A DNA stretch of 64,000 bases from Teichococcus coralli (lineage in GTDB: Bacteria; Pseudomonadota; Alphaproteobacteria; Acetobacterales; Acetobacteraceae). The translations under genes and the position numbers were made by a program. The stretch is from assembly GCF_009829925.1 (NCBI RefSeq), contig NZ_SNVJ01000018.1, forward strand, positions 1 through 64,000. The letters run 5' to 3'. Every line of letters starts with the position of its first letter. Positions within the stretch are counted from its first letter, which is position 1. The notes under the pieces are model-generated. The model did not search any database. It was given only the letters and a program-made list of their open reading frames with translations, and was not told the origin of the DNA. Below, in pieces: positions 25,935 to 34,223 of this stretch.

Positions 25935-26597
25935 TCACCGCCGCGCCCGCTGCGCCTTTCGCAAGGCCTTCTTTCCGGCCGGCCGGCCGGAGGCCAGGCG
26001 CGGCAGGCCCGGTGGGGGCGGCGCCGTCGCCGCGATGGCGGCCAGGTCCTCCGCGGTGTCCACGTCGCGCAGCGTGCGCAGCAGGGCGACGCGGCGCCCG
26101 ACGAAGTTGGCCAGGGTGTCGGCCAGCGCGTGCTCGGTGGACCAGCGCACCTCGCGAAAGGGCCGGCAAGGCCGCTGGGCGGAAAGCCCGACGAGCCAGT
26201 AGCCGCCATCCTCCGCCGGACCGAAGACGGCATCCGCCCGGCCCAGCGCGCGAAAGGCGGCGCGGATGTCACCGGCCGTGATGCCGGGGATGTCGCTGCC
26301 GATCACCACCACCCGGCCGCGATGCGCGCGCGTGGTGCGGTCGAGCCGCGCGCCAAGGTCGCCCTGGCCCTGCGGGACGCAGGGCAGCCGCATGGGCCAG
26401 CAGGCGCGCGCACCGGGCGGCGTGGTGGCGAGGTGGACGTCCCAGCGGCCATCCCGCGCCACCTCCCGCGCCACGGCGGCGAGCTGCGTCCGGTAGAAGC
26501 GCAGCGCCGCCATCGCGCCGATGCCGCGCGCCAGCCGGCGCTTCACGGCGCCGAGCCGCGGCGCGCGGGCGAAGATCAGAACGGTGTCCCTATGCAT
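25935..26597 (-). CDS. TIGR04282-type arsenosugar glycosyltransferase (DUF2064)
   Basis: A 220-residue cytoplasmic protein. It starts with VLIFARAPRLGAVKRRLARGIG, resembling nucleotidyltransferase-type glycosyltransferases, and has VVVIGSDIPGITAGDI and AEDGGYWLVGL, the DUF2064/TIGR04282 hallmarks. Family members are annotated as arsenosugar biosynthesis glycosyltransferases, mostly from gene neighbourhood. Its start overlaps the end of the TIGR04283 gene by 8 bases, so the two are coupled. The C-terminus is a basic tail. Confidence 0.88.
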   Translation of the reverse strand: MHRDTVLIFARAPRLGAVKRRLARGIGAMAALRFYRTQLAAVAREVARDGRWDVHLATTPPGARACWPMRLPCVPQGQGDLGARLDRTTRAHRGRVVVIGSDIPGITAGDIRAAFRALGRADAVFGPAEDGGYWLVGLSAQRPCRPFREVRWSTEHALADTLANFVGRRVALLRTLRDVDTAEDLAAIAATAPPPPGLPRLASGRPAGKKALRKAQRARR

Positions 26598-27261
26598 AGA
26601 GCCTCGCGATCAGGCGCGGCGGAAGGCCGGCGAAGTACAGGGTGAGACATAGAAGATTGCGCGCCGAACGGAACAGCCAGCCGTCGCGCCGCCAGCGCGC
26701 GGCGGAGGTGACGGCCTCGGCGGGCAGCGCCACCAGCCGTCGCCGGCCGAGCGCCCGCACCAGCGCCACGTCCTCGAACAGCGGCAGCGGCGGAAAGCCG
26801 CCCAGCGCGGCATACAGGTCGCGATGGATGAGCAGCCCCTGGTCGCCATAGGGGAGGCCAAGCACGCGGCACCGCCAGGCGACGGCGCGCGTCAGGCGAC
26901 GGGCCGCCGCGCTCGGCTCGTCGAGCGCGAAGCGGAAATGCGCGGCGCGATGCGCGGCGCCGGGCGTCGCCACGAAACCGGCCACGGCCTCGCGCCAGCC
27001 CTCGCCGAGCCGGGTATCGGCGTGCAGGAAGAGCAGCCAGGACGCATCCGCCACGGCCGCGCCGGCGGCGAGTTGCGGACCCCGCCCGCGCGGCGCGGCG
27101 ATGACGATGGCACCGAGTCGCCTCGCCAGTTCCGGCGTGCCGTCCGTGCTGCCGCCATCCGCCACCACCACCGGCATTTCCTGCAGCGCGGCAAGCGTGC
27201 CGGGCAGGTTGCGCGCCGCGTTCAGCGTGGGGATGACGATGGCAAGGTCCCGCAGTGGCAC
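26590..27261 (-). CDS. TIGR04283-type arsenosugar glycosyltransferase (GT2 fold)
   Basis: A 223-residue family-2 glycosyltransferase. LAIVIPTLNAARNLPGTL and VVADGGSTDGTPELA form the nucleotide-sugar site, LLFLHADTRL carries the DxD-like residues, and GLPYGDQGLLIHRDLY is the TIGR04283 signature. The frame is open upstream, but the sequence is not protein-like there. The GTG at 27261, with AGAGGA five to six bases before it, gives a normal N-terminus. It is divergent from the radical SAM gene. Confidence 0.88.
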   Translation of the reverse strand: MPLRDLAIVIPTLNAARNLPGTLAALQEMPVVVADGGSTDGTPELARRLGAIVIAAPRGRGPQLAAGAAVADASWLLFLHADTRLGEGWREAVAGFVATPGAAHRAAHFRFALDEPSAAARRLTRAVAWRCRVLGLPYGDQGLLIHRDLYAALGGFPPLPLFEDVALVRALGRRRLVALPAEAVTSAARWRRDGWLFRSARNLLCLTLYFAGLPPRLIARLYA

Positions 27262-27343
27262 CGGGTTCCTCTGTTCCGGAGATGTTCTTGACTTTGCCGC
27301 GCCCCCACGCCCAGAGTCCAGCCGAACGGAAAGGGAACCGAGC

Positions 27344-28465
27344 ATGCCGGAGGGCAGCATCGGCGCCGCTGCCTCCACGCTGCTGGAGGGCGCGCGCAAG
27401 GGCCGCGGCGCGACCGCCAACCCGGCGGTGCGCTTCGACCGCCTCGCCACGGAGGCCTTCGACGACGGCTGGCAGACGTTGGAGGAGAGCTTCGCCGAAC
27501 TGCCGCCGCTGGCCACCACCCTGACCAGGGACAGCGCCCGCTCCGCGATCGCCTGGAACAACTCGCCCGATGTCGGCTTCGACCGCGCGGTGAACCCCTA
27601 TCGCGGCTGCGAGCATGGCTGCGTCTATTGCTACGCGCGGCCCAGCCACGCCTATCTCGGCCTCTCGCCGGGCCTCGATTTCGAGACCAGGCTGCTGTTC
27701 AAGCCCGAGGTGGCGGCGCTGCTGGAGAAGGAGCTGCGCAAGCCCGGCTACGCCGCGCGTCCGCTCGCCCTCGGCTCCAACACCGACCCCTACCAGCCGG
27801 TCGAACGGCAGCTCAAGCTGACCCGCACCGTGCTGGAGGTTCTGGAGCGCTTCGGGCATCCGGTCACCATCGTCACCAAGTCGGCCGGCGTGCTGCGCGA
27901 CATCGACATCCTCGGCCGGCTGGCGCGGCGCAACCTCGTGCGGGTCTGCCTCTCCGTCACCACGCTGGACCCGGCCCTGGCGCGCATCCTGGAGCCGCGC
28001 GCGGCCTCGCCCGGTCGGCGGCTGGACGCGCTGCGCATGCTCGCCGAAGCCGGCATCCCCACCGCCGTGCTGGCGGCGCCGATGATCCCGGCGGTGAACG
28101 ACATGGAACTGGAGCGCATCCTGGAGCGCGCCGCCAGCGCCGGCGCCACGCGCGCCGCCTATATCCTGCTGCGCCTGCCGCTGGAGATCGCCGGCCTCTT
28201 CGAGTCCTGGCTGCGCGAGCACATGCCCGACCGCGCCGAACGCGTGCTCTCGCTGGTGCGGCAGACACGTGGCGGCCGCATCTACGACAGCGCCTTCGCC
28301 CAGCGCATGGGCGGCAGCGGTCCCTATGCCGAGATGCTGGCCCGCCGCTTCCAGGTGGCCGCGCGCCGCCTCGGAATGGACCGGCGGGACAATGGCAGCC
28401 TGGACTGCAGCCAGTTCGCCGTACCTGAGAGCGGCACGGCGGAGCGGCAACTCTCGCTGTTCTGA
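27344..28465 (+). CDS. PA0069 family radical SAM protein
   Basis: A 373-residue radical SAM enzyme related to spore photoproduct lyase-like proteins. The cluster motif CEHGCVYCYARPSH (a CxxxCxxC; about residues 89-102) binds the [4Fe-4S] centre. FETRLLFKPEVAALLEKEL and SNTDPYQPVERQLKLTR are typical of the PA0069/SplB-related family. Its reaction is unknown. It is divergent from the TIGR04283 gene by about 80 bases, which raises the question of a role in arsenic or sugar chemistry; the link is only positional. Confidence 0.9.
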   Translation: MPEGSIGAAASTLLEGARKGRGATANPAVRFDRLATEAFDDGWQTLEESFAELPPLATTLTRDSARSAIAWNNSPDVGFDRAVNPYRGCEHGCVYCYARPSHAYLGLSPGLDFETRLLFKPEVAALLEKELRKPGYAARPLALGSNTDPYQPVERQLKLTRTVLEVLERFGHPVTIVTKSAGVLRDIDILGRLARRNLVRVCLSVTTLDPALARILEPRAASPGRRLDALRMLAEAGIPTAVLAAPMIPAVNDMELERILERAASAGATRAAYILLRLPLEIAGLFESWLREHMPDRAERVLSLVRQTRGGRIYDSAFAQRMGGSGPYAEMLARRFQVAARRLGMDRRDNGSLDCSQFAVPESGTAERQLSLF

Positions 28466-28487
28466 ACGGACGGGAGGTCCTGGACTC

Positions 28488-29726
28488 TCAGGTTCCTGGC
28501 GGCGGGCCGGGGAGGCGGAGACTCTCGGCACGGGCGCGCAACTCGGCGTGGCAGGCGGCAGCGGTGGCGGTGCAGCCGCCCTCCCACCACCAGCGGCGCA
28601 CTTCGGCCAGGGCGCGCCCGACCGCCGGCCCGGGCGGTATCCCCAGTGCCAGCGCATCGCGCCCCTGCAGCGGAAACACCGGGCGCGGCATGGCGGCGAT
28701 GCGGGCGCGCAACGCGCATCGGTCCTGTCCGTCCAGCGCCTCGGCGGCCCAGGCGGCGTCCGTTGCGGCAGCCGGCAGGGTATCGGCCAGCCAGCGGCGC
28801 AGCGCTCCGCCATCGAGATCCGGCGCCGGCGGCGGCGTGGTCAGCAGCGCCCGCAGCCGCTTGCTCTCCTCCCCCGAGAAGCGCAGCCGCCGGCTCACCG
28901 CCTCGCCCTTTTCCGGCGGGCCTCCGCCGAGCAGAACGGAGAGCCGCAGCACCGGCTCCGGCGGCGCGGCAAGGCGGCCGAGCGGAGCGATGTCGCCGGC
29001 CTCCGGCAGCATGGCATCAAGCACGCCGCAGTCCCGCATCAGCAACAGGGCCGGGACGATGGCGGGCGCTTCCAGCAGTCGCTTCAGCTCCATCCAGACC
29101 CGTTCGGCGGAAAGCCGCGCCATCCCCGGTACCGCCGCGCGGATCGCCACCAGCGCCGCCGGGTCCGGTTCGCCACGGCCGTAGCGCGCCTGGAAGCGGA
29201 AGAAGCGCAGCACACGCAGATAGTCCTCGGCCAGCCGCGTCGCCGGGTCGCCGACGAAGCGCACCTTGCCCGCCGCAAGATCGGCCCTGCCGGCGAAATA
29301 GTCCCAAAGCCGCCCCTCGGCATCGAGAGAAAGGGCGTTGATGGTGAAGTCGCGCCGCGCCGCGTCCTCGCGCCAGTCGTCGGTCCAGGCCACGGTGGCG
29401 TGGCGCCCATCGGTGGCCAGGTCGCGCCGCAGGCTGGTCACCTCCACCGGCTCGTGCTGCAGCACGGCGGTGACGGTGCCGTGCTGCAGCCCGGTTTCGA
29501 ACACCTTCAGCCCGGCGGCGCGCAGCCGCTCGGCGATCGCCTCGGGCGGCAGGGCGGCGGCGACGTCCACGTCATGCACGGGGCGGCCGGCCAGCGTGTC
29601 GCGCACGGCGCCGCCCACGGCACGGGCGCCGGGCAGGGCGGCGAGCACGGCGGCGGGGGCGCCGGTGCGCAGCCAGGTGGGCGGCGCGATGCGGTCGGCG
29701 GGCGGGTCGTCCAGGCGGTCGGTCAT
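28488..29726 (-). CDS. CCA tRNA nucleotidyltransferase
   Basis: A 412-residue class II tRNA nucleotidyltransferase adding or repairing the 3' CCA. The N-terminal domain shows VGGAVRDTLAGRPVHDVDVA with the GG and DxD metal motif (about 39-56), then RRDFTINALSLD, and EDYLRVLRFFRFQARYG of the neck. The ATG at 29726 is the first to give this standard N-terminus. It converges with the radical SAM gene, 22 bases apart, and is divergent from the CsbD-like gene. Confidence 0.93.
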   Translation of the reverse strand: MTDRLDDPPADRIAPPTWLRTGAPAAVLAALPGARAVGGAVRDTLAGRPVHDVDVAAALPPEAIAERLRAAGLKVFETGLQHGTVTAVLQHEPVEVTSLRRDLATDGRHATVAWTDDWREDAARRDFTINALSLDAEGRLWDYFAGRADLAAGKVRFVGDPATRLAEDYLRVLRFFRFQARYGRGEPDPAALVAIRAAVPGMARLSAERVWMELKRLLEAPAIVPALLLMRDCGVLDAMLPEAGDIAPLGRLAAPPEPVLRLSVLLGGGPPEKGEAVSRRLRFSGEESKRLRALLTTPPPAPDLDGGALRRWLADTLPAAATDAAWAAEALDGQDRCALRARIAAMPRPVFPLQGRDALALGIPPGPAVGRALAEVRRWWWEGGCTATAAACHAELRARAESLRLPGPPPGT

Positions 29727-29847
29727 GGCGGCGCAAGCCAGCATGCGGCGTGGCGGCATGCAACCGCGCATCCAATCTCGGCCTGCGGCGTTTTGCCGGC
29801 ATACCACCACCGCTGACAGGCGGCCCAGAACCGAAGGAGAGAGCGCA

Positions 29848-30084
29848 ATGGACGAGAATCGCGTGACGGGCGCCGCCCGCGAGGGCGTGGGCAAGGTGCA
29901 GGATGCCGTGGGCGGGCTGACCGGCGACCGCGAGACCCAGGCGCGCGGCATGTACAACCAGCAGATGGGCCAGGCGGAGAACTTCGTTGGCCAGCTCTGC
30001 GACAATGTGCGCGAGCAGCCGATGACCTCGCTCGCGATCGCGGCCGGCATCGGTTACATCCTGGGCCGTCTGCGCATCCTCTGA
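29848..30084 (+). CDS. CsbD-like small stress protein with a C-terminal membrane segment
   Basis: A 78-residue protein. The N-terminal 35 residues (NRVTGAAREGVGKVQDAVGGLTGDRETQARG) follow the CsbD pattern. The C-terminal part, EQPMTSLAIAAGIGYILGRL, is a glycine-zipper-like hydrophobic helix as in DUF883/ElaB proteins. AAGGAGA precedes the ATG. CsbD-like proteins are general-stress proteins of unknown mechanism; the fusion of the two halves suggests anchoring at the inner membrane. Confidence 0.85.
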   Translation: MDENRVTGAAREGVGKVQDAVGGLTGDRETQARGMYNQQMGQAENFVGQLCDNVREQPMTSLAIAAGIGYILGRLRIL

Positions 30085-30208
30085 GCTCCGGCCCGGCACC
30101 CTGGCGGGGAGGGCCAGGCGCGGCCTTCCCCATCGCCGCGCGGCAACCCGCCGCCCCGGCCCGGTGTTGCCCTTCCTGCCCGCCACGCCTCGCAGGAGCG
30201 CACGCCGC

Positions 30209-31564
30209 ATGGCCCAGTCCGACCCTCTCGACCTGATCGTCCTCGGCTCCGGCGTGGCCGGCAGCAGCGTCGCCACGCGCTGTGCCTCGGCGGGCTGGCG
30301 CGTTGCGCTGGCGGAGGCGCGCGAGTTCGGCGGCACCTGCGCCCTGCGCGGCTGCGAGCCGAAGAAGGTGTTCTGGACGCTTGCCGAAGCCGTGGACCGC
30401 GCGCGGCGCCTGGCGCCGAAAGGCGTCGCCGGAGGCGAGGCGGTGCGGCTCGATTGGGGCGCGGCGCAGCGCTTCAAGCACAGCTTCACCGACCCGGTGC
30501 CGGAGCACAGCGAGGCAAGCCTGCGGGACGCCGGGGTGGAGGTGCTGCACGGCGAGGCCCGCTTCGTGGCGCCGGACGCCGTGGAGGCGGCGGGCCGCCG
30601 GCTGGCCTTCCGCCACACCGTCATCGCCACCGGCGCGCATCCGGCGAAGCTGCCGATCGAAGGCGCGGAACTGCTCGCCACCAGCGACGAATTTCTGGCG
30701 CTGGAGCGCCTGCCGCAGCGCATGGTGATGGTGGGCGGCGGCTACATCTCCTTTGAATGCGCGCACCTCGCCGCGCGCGGCGGTGCCGAGGTCACGCTGC
30801 TGCACGCCAACGACGAGCCGCTCGCGCATTTCGACCAGGACCTGGTGCGGAGGCTGGTGGCGCATACGCGGGCGCTGGGCGTGACGGTGAAGCTCGGCTG
30901 CAAGGTTTCCGCCATCCGCCGGCAGGGCGACGGCACGCTGCAGGTGGAGTGCGAGAACGGCGAGCGCGTCACCGCCGAAATGGCCGTGCACGGCCTTGGC
31001 CGCCGCCCCGCTCTGGAATCGCTGGATCTGGAGGCGGGCGAAGTGGCGGTTGAGAAAGGCCGCCTGCGGCTGGACCGCCACCTGCGCAGCGCCAGCAACC
31101 CGCGCGTCTTCGCTGCCGGGGACGCCGCGCAGCAGGGGCCCGCCCTGACGCCCGTCGCCGGGCACGATGCGGGCGTGGTGGCGCGCAACCTGCTGGAAGG
31201 CTGCCGGTCCGAGCCGGACTACAGTGTGGTGCCGAGCGTGGTCTTCACCATTCCTCCCATGGCCATGGTCGGCATGACCGAGGCGCAGGCGCGCGAGCAA
31301 CGGCGGGATTTCGAGCTGAAGCAGGGCGACATGGCCAGCTTCCAGTCCGTTCGCCGCACCGGCGAGGACACGGCGGCCTACAAGCTGCTGCTGGAGCCGG
31401 ACAGCGGCCATGTCCTGGGCGCCCATCTGCTCGCGCCCGAGGCGCCGGAGGTGATGAATCTCTTTGCTTTCGCCATGCGCTTCGGCGTGCCGGCTGCGGA
31501 GCTGAGGGCCATGATGACGGCCTATCCGAGCTTCGGCTCCAATCTCAGCGCGATGCTCGGCTAA
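30209..31564 (+). CDS. Class-I pyridine nucleotide-disulfide oxidoreductase (glutathione reductase-like)
   Basis: A 451-residue flavoprotein. FAD binding: LIVLGSGVAGSSVATRCASAG (about 9-29). The redox-active disulfide is Cys44/Cys49 in GGTCALRGCEPKK. The NAD(P) site is MVMVGGGYISFECAHLAA, and VFAAGDAAQ closes the FAD domain. The C-terminal dimer domain reads MTAYPSFGSN where glutathione reductase has the HPTxxEE catalytic His/Glu, so the usual acid-base pair is missing. AGGAG precedes the ATG. A thioredoxin-reductase-like gene starts 3 bases after the stop. Confidence 0.88.
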   Translation: MAQSDPLDLIVLGSGVAGSSVATRCASAGWRVALAEAREFGGTCALRGCEPKKVFWTLAEAVDRARRLAPKGVAGGEAVRLDWGAAQRFKHSFTDPVPEHSEASLRDAGVEVLHGEARFVAPDAVEAAGRRLAFRHTVIATGAHPAKLPIEGAELLATSDEFLALERLPQRMVMVGGGYISFECAHLAARGGAEVTLLHANDEPLAHFDQDLVRRLVAHTRALGVTVKLGCKVSAIRRQGDGTLQVECENGERVTAEMAVHGLGRRPALESLDLEAGEVAVEKGRLRLDRHLRSASNPRVFAAGDAAQQGPALTPVAGHDAGVVARNLLEGCRSEPDYSVVPSVVFTIPPMAMVGMTEAQAREQRRDFELKQGDMASFQSVRRTGEDTAAYKLLLEPDSGHVLGAHLLAPEAPEVMNLFAFAMRFGVPAAELRAMMTAYPSFGSNLSAMLG

Positions 31565-31567
31565 CGC

Positions 31568-32497
31568 ATGGAGCAGGCCTGGGATGCCATTGTCGTCGGC
31601 GGCGGGCCGGCGGGGCTGAGCGCTGCGTTGCTGCTCGGCCGCGCGCGGCGCCGTGTGCTGCTCTGCGACTCCGGCGAGCACCGGAACGACCGCGCCGTGG
31701 CGATGCACGGCTTCCTGACGCGCGACGGCATCCCGCCCGGCGAGCTGCGTCGCCTCGCGCGCGAGGAACTGCGCGCCTATACCGGCGTGCGTGTGGCGGA
31801 CTGCCGGGTGGTGGAAGCGCGCCGCGAGGAAAGCGGATTCGTGGTGATGCTGGAAGGCGAGGCGGCGCCGCTGCGCAGCCGCCGGCTGCTGCTGGCCACC
31901 GGCATGGTGGACGAGCTGCCCGACCTGCCAGGCCTGAACGCGATCTGGGGCCGCACCGCCTGGCACTGCCCCTATTGCGACGGCTACGAGCGGCGTGACC
32001 AGCCGCTGGCGGTGCATGGCGAGGGGCGCCTGGGCGTGAAGATGGCGCTGGAGGTGCGCAGCTGGAGCCATGACCTGGTGCTCTGCACCGGCGGCAGCCC
32101 GATCGACGGCAAGGACCGCCGGCGCCTGCGGGAGCTCAGCATCGGGCTGCGGGAGGAGAGGCTGGTGGCGCTTGAGCAGGAGGATGGCGAACTTCGGGCG
32201 CTGCGCTTCGCCGATGGCGGCGTGCTTCCCCGCCGCGGGCTGTTCCTGGCCGCGCCGCAGCGGCAGCGCTGCGAGCTGGCCGAGCGCCTGGGCTGCAGCC
32301 GGACCCGCAAGGGCATGATCCGCGCCGGGCATGACGGCGGCACCGAGGTGCCCGGCCTCTACGTGGCCGGGGATACCTCGCCGCATGTGCAGCTGGCGAT
32401 CGTTGCCGCCGCGCAAGGCAGCATGGCCGCCTTCGCGCTGAATGCCGAGCTGCTGCGGGATGACTTGCAGGCCGAGCGCCGCCCCATGCCCGCCTGA
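31568..32497 (+). CDS. Thioredoxin reductase-like NAD(P)/FAD oxidoreductase
   Basis: A 309-residue flavoprotein of the thioredoxin reductase fold. It has the FAD motif VVGGGPAGLSAAL (about 9-21), the active-site pair Cys134/Cys137 in WHCPYCDGYE, and the C-terminal GLYVAGDTSPHVQLAIVAAAQG. The NADPH region lacks a clear GxGxxA motif: HGEGRLGVKMALE stands in its place, so cofactor use may differ from TrxB. It directly follows the glutathione-reductase-like gene, implying a shared thiol-redox function. Confidence 0.88.
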   Translation: MEQAWDAIVVGGGPAGLSAALLLGRARRRVLLCDSGEHRNDRAVAMHGFLTRDGIPPGELRRLAREELRAYTGVRVADCRVVEARREESGFVVMLEGEAAPLRSRRLLLATGMVDELPDLPGLNAIWGRTAWHCPYCDGYERRDQPLAVHGEGRLGVKMALEVRSWSHDLVLCTGGSPIDGKDRRRLRELSIGLREERLVALEQEDGELRALRFADGGVLPRRGLFLAAPQRQRCELAERLGCSRTRKGMIRAGHDGGTEVPGLYVAGDTSPHVQLAIVAAAQGSMAAFALNAELLRDDLQAERRPMPA

Positions 32498-32574
32498 CGG
32501 AAGCCGCGCCGGCCCTGGACGTCGCCCTGGAACGGATTACATGACGTTCATCCGCGATCCTCTGGGAGAGGTCC

Positions 32575-32964
32575 ATGCAAGCCCCTGTCCTGCGTCGTGC
32601 CTTTGCCGGCGGCCTGCTGGCGGCGCTGCTGAGCGGCCCGGCTGCCCGGGCGCATCATGGCTGGTCCTGGGCGGAGGATGAGCAGGTCACGCTCACCGGC
32701 ACCGTGCGAGAGGTCTATATCGGCCAGCCGCACCCCACCCTGCGGGTGGAGACCCCCGGCGATGGCCTCTGGCTGGTCGAGCTGGGCAATCCGCGCCAGA
32801 CCGAGCGGTCCGGTTTCGTGGAAGGCTCGGCCAAGCCGGGGGACCGGGTCACGGTGCTCGGCAACCGCTCCCGCCAGGCCGGCGAGCGGCGCATGAAGGC
32901 CGTCCGGCTCACGCTGGGCGAGCGGCGCTACGACATCTATCCGGAGCGCATCCAGGGAGGGTGA
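32575..32964 (+). CDS. DUF6152 family periplasmic protein
   Basis: A 129-residue exported protein with a signal peptide ending at AARA (about residue 25). The mature protein begins HHGWSWAEDEQVTLTGTVREV, the characteristic start of DUF6152 proteins, and forms a small OB-like beta domain. The adjacent His pair at the mature N-terminus could bind copper or another metal; this is inference. GGGAGAGG precedes the ATG. It is followed 13 bases later by a small membrane protein gene, probably in one operon. Confidence 0.82.
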   Translation: MQAPVLRRAFAGGLLAALLSGPAARAHHGWSWAEDEQVTLTGTVREVYIGQPHPTLRVETPGDGLWLVELGNPRQTERSGFVEGSAKPGDRVTVLGNRSRQAGERRMKAVRLTLGERRYDIYPERIQGG

Positions 32965-32977
32965 CCGGGGCCGCCGC

Positions 32978-33454
32978 GTGGAGGGCTGGCTGCGGCTGCT
33001 GGAGAACTGGCCGGTGGCGGTGGCGATCCGGCAGTCCGCGGTGCTCTACCCGCTGGTCAACGCGGCGCACATCCTCGCACTCGGCCTTGTGCTGGGCGCC
33101 ATCGTCACCCTGGACCTGCGGCTGCTCGGCCTGTTCCGGCGGCATGCGCTCGCAGCACTGGGGCCGCCCCTCGCGCGCGTCGCGGGGGCGGGGCTGCTCC
33201 TGGCCGTGCTGACCGGCTTTCTGCTCTTCAGCACCCGCCCCTTCGCTTACGCCGGAAACCCTGCCTTTCTGGCCAAGCTGGCCCTGGTTGGCCTTGGCGC
33301 GCTGAACGCCCTGGCGCTGCGGGCCAGCCCTTCCTGGCGGGCGGCGCTGGCCGGCGGGAGGGTGTCCGTCCGCCTGCGGCTGGCGGCGCTCGTCTCGCTG
33401 CTGGCCTGGATCGGCGCGGTGCTGGCCGGCCGCTGGATCGGCTTCCTGCAATGA
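32978..33454 (+). CDS. Four-helix membrane protein (DUF6644-like)
   Basis: A 158-residue integral membrane protein with four hydrophobic helices. It begins LENWPVAVAIRQSAVLYPLVNAAHILALG, with a His near the end of the first helix, and continues LGAIVTLDLRLLGLFR, which is typical of DUF6644. The start is the GTG at 32978. Proteins of this type are found beside DUF6152 genes. They may serve in a periplasmic metal or redox process, but nothing is demonstrated. Confidence 0.78.
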   Translation: MEGWLRLLENWPVAVAIRQSAVLYPLVNAAHILALGLVLGAIVTLDLRLLGLFRRHALAALGPPLARVAGAGLLLAVLTGFLLFSTRPFAYAGNPAFLAKLALVGLGALNALALRASPSWRAALAGGRVSVRLRLAALVSLLAWIGAVLAGRWIGFLQ

Positions 33455-33682
33455 TCCGCCGTCGCCGGGCTTGACCGGCTGCGGGATCAAACCACGCCGC
33501 CGCAGCTCGCGGTGATGTCGGCCAGCGTCCTGGCCATCGTCCCGTTGGTGGACAGCGGCTGGACGCTGGCTGGCATCCGGATGCGCCACTTGCTGGACGG
33601 CCGTGCCGGGCCGCGGAACCGTCTCGGCGGCGGCGTGCTGATCGGCGCCGGACTGGCGCTCGCCGCTCTCCAGGCCCGCTGA
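33455..33682 (+). pseudogene. Apparent C-terminal remnant of a LysE-family exporter
   Basis: After the DUF6644 stop, one frame reads to 33682 and ends with a hydrophobic stretch and VLIGAGLALAALQAR. The pattern of a Trp-containing helix, a basic loop (RAGPRNRLGG) and this final glycine-rich helix resembles the end of LysE/RhtB exporters. The N-terminal two thirds of such a protein are absent, so this is likely a decayed gene. The assignment rests on about 50 residues. Confidence 0.4.
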
Positions 33683-33723
33683 GGGATGGACGGGGGCAAC
33701 CTGCCCGCAACATATAGTCGGCC

Positions 33724-34164
33724 ATGGACATCCAGCTTGTCGCCACGGAATTGGCCACGCCCGAGGACCGGGCCGCCATCGTCGCCACCCTGACCCGTTT
33801 CAATGAGAGCCGGGTCGGCCCCTCAAACATGCGGCCCCTCGCGTTGCTGCTGAAGGATGCCGGCGGGGAGACCCTGGGTGGCCTCTGGGGGCGCACGGGC
33901 TATGACTGGATGTTCATCGAGCTGCTGGCGGTGCCGGAGGCGCTGCAGGGAAGGGGGCTCGGGGCCGAGCTGATGCGCCGGGCCGAGGCGGTGGCGGTGG
34001 AGCGCGGCTGCGCCGGCATCTGGCTGGATACCTTCAGCTTCCAGGCGCGGCCTTTCTACGAGAAGCTCGGCTATACGCTGTTCGGCGAGATTTCCGGCTA
34101 CCCGCGCGGCGGCGCCCGCTACTTCCTGCACAAGCGGCTGGAGACGCCTTCCACGCCGGCATGA
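33724..34164 (+). CDS. GNAT family N-acetyltransferase
   Basis: A 146-residue acetyltransferase. The acetyl-CoA-binding segment ELLAVPEALQGRGLGAELMRRAE (about 68-90) has the QGRGLG loop, followed by CAGIWLDTFSFQARPFYEKLGYTLFGE, which fits GNAT motif B. The substrate is unknown. No Shine-Dalgarno is seen, and a TATAGT box (33713-33718) sits only 5 bases before the ATG, so the mRNA may be leaderless. A strong terminator follows 25 bases after the stop. Confidence 0.88.
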   Translation: MDIQLVATELATPEDRAAIVATLTRFNESRVGPSNMRPLALLLKDAGGETLGGLWGRTGYDWMFIELLAVPEALQGRGLGAELMRRAEAVAVERGCAGIWLDTFSFQARPFYEKLGYTLFGEISGYPRGGARYFLHKRLETPSTPA

Positions 34165-34188
34165 AGAAAGCGGCTTGGCGAAGGAGCT

Positions 34189-34223
34189 CCCCCAGGCCCC
34201 CCTTCTTTTCCTGGGGGGTTTTT
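34189..34223 (+). terminator. Rho-independent terminator after the GNAT gene
   Basis: CCCCCAGG and CCTGGGGG pair in an 8-bp stem around a 13-base loop and are followed by five T (34219-34223). Confidence 0.8.

Noticed and set aside
29723..32416. An 897-codon open frame on the minus strand
   Set aside because: It lies opposite the two flavoprotein genes and the CCA enzyme start, which have clear family motifs. Its translation is low-complexity (Gln, His, Arg, Gly-rich), the usual mirror of high-GC coding DNA.
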